A DNA stretch of 64,000 nucleotides, from positions 4,562,001-4,626,000 of the forward strand of contig JAVTVX010000024.1 in assembly GCA_033439265.1 (NCBI GenBank). The letters run 5' to 3'. Position 1 is the first letter of the stretch; each line of letters begins with the position of its first letter. The DNA comes from Dillenia suffruticosa. Taxonomy: Eukaryota > Streptophyta > Magnoliopsida > Dilleniales > Dilleniaceae. Below are positions 36,500 through 48,165 of this stretch, in pieces. The notes beneath the pieces were generated by a model. It saw nothing but the letters and a program-made list of their open reading frames with translations, did not search any database and was not told the origin of the DNA. Position numbers and translations under genes: made by a program.

Positions 36500-37562
36500 G
36501 TATGGATTCATTTTCTTTCTTAAGACAAACTAAACTTAGAGAATATAAGAACTTACGGGGTTTAAGTGATATATTCTCTATTAACATTGAGTTTCATCAA
36601 AATTCAGTATTAAATTTCATTCTCTTTATAATAGTAATAGACGAAATAAAAAAAAACATTCAAAATGACATATTATGGTGTATACCTTTTACAGATAATA
36701 TAATACTAGTTGATAAAATAAGGAAGGTATTCGTACTAAATTAAAGTTATGGAGCATATATTGAAATCCAAAGAGTTTAAATTGATTTAATCGAAAACTG
36801 AATATATGAGATGTAAATTTAGCAACAGTTATGGAATGATGAAAAAATGATTAATCTATATAGACAACGTGTATGCAAAAATGAACGATTTAAATATCTA
36901 GATTATATCATTTAAAATGATGACAATATAAATAAGAATGTGAATCATAGGATTCAAACAGATTAGATAAAATAGAGAAAGACATCCGGAATTCTTTGTG
37001 ATTACATAATACCAATGCATTTGAAGGGAAAATTGTATAAAATTACGGTTCGACCTCCACTATTGTATGATACTGAGTATTGCGCTATTAAACAACACTA
37101 CGAACAAAAAATATTCATAATAGAAATGAGAATATTTAGGTAGATATGTTGCAAAACTAGAAAATATAGAATTAGAATGAAAATATTCGTAACAGGTTGA
37201 GAATTAGTTCAATTGTGAATAAGATGTGAAAGTGTCGTTTGAGATTATTTAAGCATGTGCAAGAAGATCTAAGAACGCATCGATTAGGAGAATTGATAAC
37301 TTAAATATAGAAGATCTAGTAAAATGTAAGGATAAACCGTTAAAAATTTAGATATAAATTATTCGTAAAGACATGATAATTAAAAGTTAAAAACCTTAGA
37401 TAGGAATGAATAACGTAAAAGAATCTGAACAAATTAAACTAACATATTTTAAATATATATATTTTTATTTATTTTTTATTTTTTTAATCATTTTCAAATT
37501 TGTCTATCAAATGGTTAACCCCAAATTATTGAGATTAAAACTCGGTTTATTGTTATTGTTGA
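36500..37562 (+). mobile_element. Decayed RTE-type LINE (reverse transcriptase remnant and 3' end)
   Basis: The frame 36502-36744 keeps traces of a non-LTR reverse transcriptase: FSINIEFHQNSVLNFILF, and FTDNIILVD in place of the catalytic F-A-D-D motif. Downstream, broken frames resemble the C-terminal region of plant RTE elements. The 3' end at about 37520-37562 reads CCAAATTATTGAGATTAAAA and then a TTATTGTTATTGTTG tail. Many stops and an extreme AT bias show it is long inactive. It carries no intact endonuclease or reverse transcriptase. Confidence 0.75.
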
Positions 37563-38002
37563 ACAAACTAAACTCAGGACAGTGCACTGATTTTACCGGA
37601 CCGGGGAGATCCTTTACACAATTTTGGGCAACTAACTGATTAAATACAGAAGATTGTATCAAACCGTTCAAAAGTATGTGGAAACAAAGTTCTTAAAGAA
37701 TCCAACAATGATGTACCCCATTTAGAACAAAGTTAGCATAATCTGGGAGGGTCAATTTGGCTTAAGTGGAATTATAGCAGCAAACATGCCTTCCGGTTGG
37801 TTTGGCATCTGGTGAAGAAGCCAAGCAGCAAACCCCAGATCTTTTCAACAATTTACAGCACTGATCTCTCTCTCCTCAGTTATGCCACAACTCTCACGAG
37901 TTTGAGGGTGGTTACTGGCTCCTGGGGCAACCTTGGACATGAACAAAAGAATATCCTAGTTCTAGCCTAAACAGAATAGAAGTTTGAAATCCGTCTACTT
38001 GT

Positions 38003-41000
38003 TCAGAAGTTTCTATCACAAGATGATGACGACGCTTTCAGCCGGGCAACTCTTTCATCTGAAGCAGAGCTAAACAAGAGGTTACTCCAGTTGGTAGACC
38101 TTTGAACAATTCTTGAAGGCACTTGATCACTATCCTCTCCACCAGAAGCATCATACCCATCACTGGTTGACCTTGAAAGAGGGATTCCCTTTTGAGAAGC
38201 CATGACAGTAGCTGATAGACCTGTAAGCCGTCTCACCTCTTCAGCTCCAGTTGAGACACCAAAGGGATGGAGATCAGGTGAGTCTAGGCTACTCTCGGGA
38301 GAAGAAGTAACAACAGTGGCTGAGCTCGACATAGCTCGACTTGTCCTAAAAGCACTCCTGGCTTCGAGCTGAAGAGGAGCCAGACTGGTCGATGTCTCTG
38401 AAACAAGATCATTGCCATTGATGGTGGCAGTTTTAGCTGAAATTTGTGTTATTGGCTCCAGACGAAGATCTCCAGGAAGGTGAACCCTCTTACTATTACG
38501 CCTCCTATTTTCAGGTCTTGGGACCATTCGGCGGGTACTGCTGTCAAAGCTACTGTCAGTTTCTTGCCCCAAAGGAGCTTCATGTCGCACAACAGGCTGC
38601 AGGACCTTGGACTTCTTTCTTGCCTCAGCAGCAGCTTTAGAGACCTCCTCTGCATTCAAGCGTGCTAATGTCCATGGACTAATCTTTACAGCAGCGGGAT
38701 TCTTTTTCTTGGTTGGTTCCTCAGGGAGAGTCCTTTTTCCAAGCGAACTAACTGATCCAGTATCCGGAGGAACTACATCAAACTGAAAGTAAACCAGAAA
38801 AGCCAGCTTTAGATCCTCACTGTTGCATTTCTGAAATAAAGAAAATACAGAATGAGGAAGTATGTTACCGTCAATTAATTATACCTGATCTTCAAGAAAC
38901 AAGCGTGGAGGTGTACACCAAGCACCCCTATGGAAAGTATTGAAAGAACTGGCACTGCTTAACCCGGTTAGTGAGCTGGCAGGAGACATCTGAGGACTTT
39001 GTTGACCTCCCACTCCTTGTTGTTCCTGCTCCCTCAGGGCTATGATGTAATCATATGTGCTGATTCCCTGATTAAGCAATCAAAAGAGTAGGTACGAAAC
39101 TCTTACAAGTTGATCAGCAATTAGATGTATATTCATCTGGATGGTGTGCGGGGAGGGAAATGGTGGGTTGAGGGCAGAGTAGAATTCAATCCAATTCCAA
39201 ACCTTGTGGTTGTGTGGTTTATACACTATCTTCCACAAATATAATACTCAAGATGCTGCCCAAAAGACCAAAAATAAAATAAAAAGAACCAAAATGTTAG
39301 GGTCTACCTTCTTTATGAGGAGGATATGGAAGAAGAAAAGCTGAGCGAGTGTCAGGGTTGCAATCATAGCCAAAATGGTGCACACTGCCTGTGACAACAA
39401 GAACTACATATCAGTTCGCACAGATTTACAGTGCCAATTTGGTAAACAGCAGATTCTCAATTTCCAAAGTAAACCAGGCACATGTAGATAACATAAACCA
39501 TCATTTATAGGCAGGAAGTTCAGGTGAGAAAATGGACAGAAGCAGATAATTATGTACAGATGAATGAACACTCACCACAACAATGACAAAGGGAACTATA
39601 GTAAAGCTGCTTCCCAGCTTGGTTGTGATATCAACCGTGAATTGTTCTCTCTCAAGAAAACAGCAAATCAGCACAAGGATTCCAGTTGACCATTGTAATA
39701 CAAGCTGCAATCTCAAGCCCAAGGTGCACAAACCATGTATATACCTGTCAATTGTCAGTCAAAATAAAAATGGCATGAAAATAAAATGCTTACGCTGGTG
39801 CGGCTCCAGGTTCTGGTATATCTTTTGCTGGGACTAAGAAGATGATTCAGGGTTCAAGAATTGCTCCAAAATATGGGAAGAAAAAGAGTAGGGATACCTA
39901 AGCGCCTATGGAAGTCAAGAAAAGCTCTTGACAGCTCCCATGTAGGAACCGAAAATGGGTAAAGAAACTGATAAACCGCGACTCTTGTGATTGGCATGAA
40001 AATTTGGCAACTGGAGAATGATTTTTAGACATTCGACTGGGGTCGAGACTTATCTAGGAATCATGATATGCGAACATGAGAGACGTAGCAAAATTGAATG
40101 ACAAAATTGTATGCAGTAGTATAACAAGGAACCCTATACTCAATGGTGAGAGACAAGAATATCTGCATAAAGGGAGACAGCAAGGACGAGGAGACTCCAG
40201 CATTTAGTTCTAGGGAAGGTTGGGTGGCATATATGATATGAAGCAAAATTGGTTTGACACATGAAAGTGTAAGCAAGGAAATGGCAGTGGCCCATGCTTA
40301 CCAAGAGAAGGGCGAAAACCATGAGTGTAAAGAACTGTCTGTAATTCTTTCTTCCTATACAGTTGTTCAGCCACTACAAAACCAATAAATAAAAGAACAT
40401 CAGTGATCTCATGGGGCTAGAAAAATTCCACATAATCAAGACCCTGCATACCCTGCAGTGATGATCAAAGTGGTCAACACATTTGTCACAAACTCGACAG
40501 TGCTTGCTGTACTTGAATACCTGCAGCAGACAACTGAAGCACATAAGCATTTTAGTTGCCAAATGTAAAGACAAAATGCAATGTAAGCGACAGATCTTAT
40601 CAGATTACTCTGGCCCTAAACACAAAAGGCATGTCAACTACACACCTCAACTTCACACAAGCTGCAATAGAACATGCCATCTTCACTCATCTGCTGCTCA
40701 CAGGATTCTTCTCGCAGGCTTGAGCAGTTACAGATTAATGCACAGGGTGTTAAAGCCAAAAGTGCCATAAAGAAACGTGAAGATTTGGATGAGGGATTCT
40801 TCTCCTCAACTTCAGTTCCTAGGTCATCTGTTGTTGCATCCATGCTTACTGTCTTCCTATCCCGAGTTTTTTCTCTGATGGCTGCAGCATTTGCGTCTTG
40901 TATTGATGAAGTTGACTCACCACCTAACTTACAATCTTTGGGCCTAGAATTCTTTACATTGTCCGGAATATTTAGATACTTTTTGGACTTGAAAACTCCT

Positions 41001-43134
41001 GAGTCTGCAGGATCAGCTGCCGCACACCAAAAGTATAGTCCAAATACACATGCAATCTGAAAAGACAAAAGCCATAATATGGAGTTTCAGATGAAAGGAA
41101 AAGATGTAGAATTCAATGTTATTCATAGATGCAACAGAGACAACACGATCCATGCATTTGACATTTCATACACCATCCTTCCATGAGATTAGAAAATAGA
41201 CACTGCTAATAGTGATATTTTGGTGCTTTCTTCCAAATTTCTTTTAAGCTAAACCCTGTTGGGCAAAGGCAAGCAATTTCTACGACTCATCATGTGGCAC
41301 ACTTGCAAAATATGGAAAATCACCTGATTACTCCCAACCTGGAAATACAAGGTTGGTGAGATTATGACCAACCAACAATGTGTCCTAGAGAATTAGCACA
41401 TACTCTACTTTTTCCTTCAATTAACATCAGGTGACATATTCAGCATGTACTGACTAGCATCAAACCTATCTTTGACATGTTGATTCCTCTAAACAAAATG
41501 CCCCTTGGCATTGGCCAATGTAGTCAACCAATCTGGGAAATGAATTAAGGTTTTTTTTTTTTTGCATTAGTTTGATTATAAGCTTCTGGCACAAAAAACA
41601 CAAAATTCGTTTGCAATGCTATGCATATATTTGAAGAAGTCAACAATGAGCCAGAATAAAACAAATGCTATCAGTCATATCTTTGAAATAGGTTTTCCCT
41701 GCAGTAGAAGGAATTGTTCCAATATTGAGTTATTCAAAGACTTGGTCTAACTGCAAACAAAGATCTGGAACAGTACATTTCTGATCAAGTGACAAGGAAA
41801 TTGTTTTAAGTCATATACGGTCCAACAACTCAAATAATATAACTAGAGGTGCTGTTTCACTTTCTACATCTTTGGAACTGAGATCCCTTAAAAAACAAGC
41901 AAATATCCTCTAGTATCTAATCCAGCAATCCTATATAATTATGAAATCACTGGACTATAACATTGTGAAATCATTGGACTCCTTTGAACATGAGAAAATG
42001 AGAATCACTTTCAAACCTGGTCAAATTTCAAATCCTTGTACAAGTAATATTTCCAGTTTTAATGAGGCTGCACCTACGGATAATTCAAGATGATCCACAT
42101 TCCTATTTTCCTTTATTGTAATGATCACTGCATCGGAAATCATTCTACACCAAGCAAGAAGCATAAAGCACGATAAGCCTCGCTTCATGTATTTCCTAAT
42201 GACCTCCGGCCAATACCAGTGATCCTAGACACTTAAATGGACACCAAAAAGTGGTGAAATCAGTCAAGATCTCAACTAAATGGGCAATGAACTATAAGGG
42301 GTATGTGCTTAAGGTCATCTCTTTCATTCACTTTCCCAAACTTTGAATTTAAGAAACGATGGATGTAGCTTTTTTCCCAGAAAATCTTGTTCTTGCTCAA
42401 ACCTTCCTTTGACCTACAAGTACCAGAATTCCTTCCATTCCCAAGATCAACAACCTGAGTAATGTTCTCTCTCGGAGACATCATTGGACTTCAAAAATTT
42501 TGAGCATTGCTGTCTCTAAAAGATTTCGAAGTAAATATTTCCTATTACTGAATTCTCTTTGCAATCTCCAGTTTTTTTTTTCAGCTTTTCCTCAAGCGAA
42601 TGACAAGATAGGACTAGTTTGTTGGAGAATCAGAGCATGAGAAATGAGTGTCTCACTATAGCAACAACAAGGGCTAAAAGACAAAGCAACCCATTTGACC
42701 TTATTAAGCTAAAGGTAGCTTGAAGTGACTGGTTCTTGATTTACAAGATGGGATCTGTGGAGAGCCCAGAATTAATAAGAGAAACCCAGAAATGGAACAT
42801 GACCCATTCTAGAGATACGATCAGAAACTGAAATTTTAACACATAAAACCAGAAATCAACTGGAAAACAAACCACAGATCTCAGTTCTTAACTCTAAACC
42901 TAAAGCAAATAAATAAAACAAATTTGATATAAAAATGCATAAGAAAATCTTACAAGTGGAGTGTAGACTCCCATCACAATATACTGAAACAACTTCCTTC
43001 CCACAAAAGGTGCAAAGAACACATAGAAAGCAAATCCCAATGCCAAAAACACTGCAACAGCAACAACCTAAAATAAAAGACCCTGCATTAATTATAACCC
43101 CAATAAAAAATCAAAAGAAAAACAGACATGCACG

Positions 43135-43180
<46 letters not shown>

Positions 43181-43219
43181 AAGGGGATGATATGGTAGTT
43201 GCCATCCATGCTTTCTCAT
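38003..43219 (-). CDS. PAT22: DHHC-type protein S-acyltransferase, PAT22-like
   Basis: Nine exons on the minus strand give 626 residues: 43219-43178, 43067-42954, 41056-40646, 40520-40452, 40373-40302, 39704-39576, 39388-39308, 39067-38885 and 38782-38003. Every junction keeps frame with GT-AG borders. The enzyme attaches palmitate to cysteines of membrane proteins. Two N-terminal membrane segments ([19 protein letters not shown] and [17 protein letters not shown]) precede a linker and the Cys-rich domain [20 protein letters not shown], which holds the catalytic DHHC. Two further segments follow ([11 protein letters not shown] and [15 protein letters not shown]). The long Ser-rich cytosolic tail has [32 protein letters not shown] and [20 protein letters not shown], which I recall from PAT22 (At1g69420). 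Zinc-binding Cys/His positions appear intact. Exon 1 ends directly in a CT microsatellite. Confidence 0.95.
43136..43176 (+). repeat. (GA)n microsatellite forming the start of PAT22 intron 1
   Basis: About 40 nt of GA repeat. On the gene strand the intron begins GTCTCTCTCT, so the donor dinucleotide directly joins the repeat. Confidence 0.95.
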
Positions 43220-43930
43220 TTTCTTTGACCAGAAGATTGAAGCGAAGTAAAGGGAAACAAATGAATGGGTTTTGTTGTACTTCTTGTGTTCTGCTCAATT
43301 TCTTCCACTTTCCCTCATTTTTTGTTCTAAAAGAGACAACGGACCTAAACCACTGTTTCACTGTTGAAGCAACAGACCCAGATGTTGGATGGACATTTTT
43401 TTTCCAAAGGGTCTAATCACTGAGAAAAAAAATGCTTAAAAAAGAAGGAAAAAACCAAATAAGAGAGAAGATGAGAAGCAGGAAAAAACGAAAAATAAAT
43501 AAATTAATGAAAAGAACTGATAATGGGGTGATGGGGGTGTGGAGAAAGGCATGGGCAGTGAGGAAAGCTTTGTCTGGTTCTCAGTCTCTCTCAATCATCA
43601 ATTCCCCTTCTTGAAAGGGTCCAGACAGAGAGGAAAGATGTGCGATTTGGGGTTTTGCTCTTTCTATTGTGCGCTTCTTCTTTACAATGGGCAAACATGG
43701 GGGAGAGAGAGAGAGGGAGGGAGGGAGGGAGAGGGAGTGAGGTTTTTCTTTTCGAAGATTTATTATTACATTGCCATTGAAACCTCCTTTTACTTTTCCC
43801 CTGGCCTGTAGCCTCACCTTTTCCATAGCCAAATCATGTGTCGTTGGGTCAGTCTTAAGCAACAGTTGTTTGGCGTTTTGCTTTCGCAATAATTTGCCAC
43901 CCAAGACCCTTTTATAAATGTTCATTTTTT
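43220..43930 (-). promoter_or_regulatory. PAT22 5' UTR and promoter region (inferred)
   Basis: This is upstream of the PAT22 start. It contains a GA/GGGA-rich block at 43700-43740, i.e. CT-rich on the gene strand, as in many plant leaders. Open frames on both strands (43432-43925) are low-complexity and not credited. No specific factor site is claimed. Confidence 0.4.
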
Positions 43931-44398
43931 ATTAAGTATTCTTTTATCTATATATGTCATTATTTAAATAAAAATAATCGAGTACTGTTATATGTCGGTA
44001 ATTTAAAACTTTTGCCGATGTCAGGTAACGGACTTCAACATACTTGCGCGTGTCAGATTAAGTTAACTCAGTTTTTAGTGAGTTATGTTTTAAGGTTTAG
44101 ACTCCACTTACATTCGGTTCATGGGCAGCTCGATTCAACCTATAAATTCATATATGAATATGAGTAATTTTATGTTAAAAAAAACATCAATTGTGGGTAA
44201 AATTGATAGATAATTGTTGTGCATTTTTTAAAGAAAAAAAAAAAGAAATATTTAGAATTATACTTTTAAAATTTTATATTATTTTTGGATAAATACATGT
44301 CTTTTTTTTTTCTTTCAATTTAAATTGATACTAAAATCGAATTAAAAAAAAAAAAGAATAAAAATAGAGAGTTTTCACGCTTGGCTGTCCCCACGAGG

Positions 44399-44400
<2 letters not shown>

Positions 44401-44434
<34 letters not shown>

Positions 44435-44440
44435 CTCTCT
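44401..44440 (+). repeat. (CT)n microsatellite
   Basis: CT dinucleotides with a short T interruption, in intergenic DNA. Confidence 0.9.
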
Positions 44441-45404
44441 CCATCCCATAGTGGATGAATACTTTCCCTCATGGGGAGGGGAATTAGGCAGTGATACCTA
44501 GATGAGGATATGAGACCCCCGACACTTTTTGTTTCACCCCACTTGTCTTAAATGCAAATTTTCACCCTTTAGGCTCGTGTCTATCAAACCTTGAAGGCAT
44601 GCTTTTGTAGTTGAAATTCTATTGGATGCATTAAAAATAGGCCTATATATATCCAAGACAAAATCAAATCTTGTATACTTCATTTATATATTTTTTTATT
44701 CATAAAAAATGTGGTTGTTAATGCCTAGAAGTAGTAGCATTTTGGATCTAGTGGTCAAGCCATGTGTTTGGAATCTATTCCTCTAATGGCCCCTTTTACA
44801 TGTTCCTAAGATATTTGATTTGTTTTTAGAAAATCCCTGCACCCAAACCCAAACCCTCCTCAAAAGATACTATATTATTTTGATCATCATGTATTCTACG
44901 ACTTAATAAAGCATTACAGTTGAAGTTTGAGGGACCAAAGAATTTCTTTTGTTGTTAGAAAATCTAATCATGCCAATGAGTTTCATTTCAAGTAATATCA
45001 ATTTCTTTTCCCTTATAATAGATTTGAATTCAAATCTTACTATGAACCAAAAAAAGAAAAGAAAATCTAATCATATTATTATGAAGTAAGCAAGCTCGAT
45101 ATAACCTAGGTTATGACAATTCATTCAAACTAATGAGAGAAAAGGGGGGAGCTTTGAGAACAACATTCATAATGGAGAAATATATGTTAATTAGACAATA
45201 TTAATGTAAGAGCCCACATCATTTACAAATTGAAGTGTGACGTGCTATCTAATCTAGTACAAGTTTGTTGGGCATTAGCATTCTGATTATCTTAAAAAAA
45301 AGATAAGGACATCATACCAACCTTAATAATAATATTTATTGGGATTTATCATCTATTTAATTCCAAAAATCACACCATTATACCAAGCCAGTAAAACAAT
45401 TTAA

Positions 45405-45429
45405 GGAGAGAGAGAGAGAGAGAGAGAGG
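45405..45429 (+). repeat. (GA)n microsatellite
   Basis: About 25 nt of GA dinucleotides in intergenic DNA. Confidence 0.9.
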
Positions 45430-46588
45430 ATAGGCATTGTTTTTATGAAAAATACGTGTTATCTCTTCTTGTAATGAATTATAATCAACTGATATCATTT
45501 TTTTTTTCTTATAAATCATGAGTTCTAGTTTATCTTATGTATTAAAAAAAAGATAAACCTAACTTTTAACATGGATTTGTCTCATTCATAGAACAAGCTC
45601 CATTGAAATCCCTTCTACATAATTGAGGGTCAAATTTTCAATCAGAACTAAAATTAATCATCTTCAAATACATATGATAATTTAGTCACCTTGACATTAC
45701 TAAGAGCTTTTTTGCTTCTCTATGAATATTGATACGTGTTGTATCGGTTCTCCTTGTATTTGAAGTGTAAAAAATCCAAATATTAGAAATTTTAACAAAG
45801 ACAACATTAACTCCCTGGCTTGCAATTTTGTAGTACATGAAGAATAAATGCGTAGGCAGGGAGGGATAAGAAGAAAGAGTTAATAAGGGCGAAGCACATT
45901 GGAATATGCCAAATATTGAAATATGTGGCTGCCGCGGGGGGGGGGGTGTGAGGTTACAATAAACAGTAGGAATTTGCAAGAAAGAGAGTGACCCAACATA
46001 AGGGCAGGGTTTTGTTCTGAGAGAGAATTGTCATGTTTCTAGCGCCACCTCTCTCTAACTCGGGGCTCTCATCTCCCCTCTCTGTGCTGTGCCTTCGGCA
46101 TTTTCTTTTCAGAATTTGGAAGCGATGAACTCCCAACAACAAAATTTCAAAAAAAAAAAAAAAAAAGTAAAATGGGGAAATATATTTACACGTTAAGGGA
46201 CAGCATTGGCAATTAAAGCGTACGGAGGACACTGGGCAGGATACGATATGGAGTGGTAACTTTTGTTAAAGGCATTCTGAATGATAATAAGTAAAACAAG
46301 AATGAAGTTAAACGGAGAAATATAAAACGAAAATAAGACAATTTTAACAATATTATCAAATAATAGTAATTTATTAACTAGCCATCCCACATCCCCTTTG
46401 ATGACAAATATTACAGAAACCGATGAACTCTACGTTGAGGGGAAAAAAAAAATAATTTATTTAAAAATAATAATAAAATTTAAGGAAAAAAAATACATAA
46501 GTGACAGCTAGGCACTGGGTTTGCAATAAATCTTATGGGATCGCAATCTGTCATTCCTCATATGACTTTATATGCCCAATCACGCATC

Positions 46589-46596
<8 letters not shown>

Positions 46597-46630
<34 letters not shown>
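46597..46630 (+). repeat. (CT)n microsatellite
   Basis: About 34 nt of CT dinucleotides in intergenic DNA. Confidence 0.9.
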
Positions 46631-46633
<3 letters not shown>

Positions 46634-47959
46634 GTTTTGACCCGGGGGGCAAATTAAAGAGTGTCAGAAAACTGCAGACGACATTATTTATTATAAAGTT
46701 AGTACAAGTCTACGTGTTTTTTTTGGAAGAAAAATTTATACGATTAGATTGTCTGAATTAATATACATTTTAACGATATTTGTGATAAAAGAATAACAAT
46801 TTTGAAATGAAATTTATTTTTATAAAAATTACTATTTTCTCTTTTGTTGTTAAAAAAATTTTAGTTTGTAATAAATTTACACATTTCATATTTTTTAAAA
46901 TAGAAAAAAGATGAGAAAGGCATTCACTTTATATTATATAATTTTGTTTCCTTTGTTTTACACTATTCCAAAATACATTACATTTTTTAATAAATTAATA
47001 ATATTTAATAATTATATTTAATCTGAATAAATTCGATTCAAATTGAGTTAGAGTTTTAAAAAATAAAACTCTCGTAATATCTATTTTTATCATATATAAA
47101 ATTTAAATACAAAATTTTATTTAAAAAATATCAATATTATTGATCAACCAAAGTATCATCTATTGTAAGTTAGTGATAAATGCTACTTCATTTAAGTTTT
47201 TTCAAATATTATTTATAAAATATATATTAAAAGAAATAAAAGATTAAGAAGGTAATATTTTATCTACTTTTTGCATGTAAGTGATTTTTGTTATTATCTA
47301 TTTTAAATATTTGCGGGAGAATTTTCATTCGTAATATAATATCTTATATGCGATTTAGTTTAGGAAATTTATTTTTATTTTTATGGTGGGGGGGCATATG
47401 AAATTATAATGCAATTTGCAAATATTATTTTATTTGTCACTCTGTAGATTTTTGAATAAACATATTAAATACTTTGCAACTTTCAAAATATAAAGGATGA
47501 ATTTAGTCGGAGGAAATCTTTTATTAAAATATACTTTTAAAACTTCTTGGTGATGGCTTACCCTAGAATTGGAGTTGCTGACTTTCCATAAGGCAAGAGG
47601 TGGCATCAGACATTAATGGCACTGATGATTCTCTCTGCCAGATCTGGGATCAAAATACTCTGATTATGAATCTCAAGACAGGGTCAACAGCTTTCAGAAA
47701 TTAATTCTAGCAAATATACATTTATGAGCAAAGTGATAGCTTCTGCACACTACGATTTTCTTCCCGGGTAACATGGTTCTTAGTGTTGGGGGTGTAAGCA
47801 AGAGGAAAAACCACACAGATAATGAAGAAGATGAGCAATCAAACCAGAGAGTAAATAAAATTAATATGTATATGAAAAATCTAAACTGGGAAAAATTATG
47901 GACAGAGGAGAAAAAAAATTCACTATTAGAAGGCATAAGTACGAAGCGTATTTACAAAT

Positions 47960-48165
47960 CCATGAATAGTCGAGGTCGTTATGGCCAAGGCGTTAGGAGG
48001 CATAATGCATGCCCCAGAGCTACAGCCCTTGTGATATAATGCCAGCGCCTTGCAGCACCTCCCATCGCCCTTGTGGTGGAAGCATTCACAACCCTTCCTG
48101 ACTGGGTTGCCCTTGCAGCACGAAGGAGCCACCCTTGCGGTGGTTGGCGGAATCTAACATGTTCA
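47960..48165. other. GC-rich island with a Cys-rich open frame on minus
   Basis: This patch is much more GC-rich than its surroundings. On the minus strand it reads APSCCKGNPVRKGCECFHHK and further Cys residues, in a frame running 48132-47926. The pattern comes largely from a repeated GCAAGGG/ACAAGGG word spaced about 20-35 nt apart, so a low-complexity origin is as likely as a peptide gene. No signal peptide precedes the Cys-rich part. Confidence 0.25.

Larger units (their letters stand above)
43931..47600. other. Gene-poor AT-rich DNA with microsatellites
   Basis: No coding feature could be supported. (CT)n or (GA)n tracts occur at 44401-44440, 45405-45429 and 46597-46630. A G-run lies at 45937-45946. 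An AT-rich dispersed repeat copy lies around 47010-47160. Confidence 0.5.

Noticed and set aside
43432..43925. Lys-rich and Ser/Pro-rich open frames on both strands upstream of PAT22
   Set aside because: They are produced by purine/pyrimidine-rich simple sequence.
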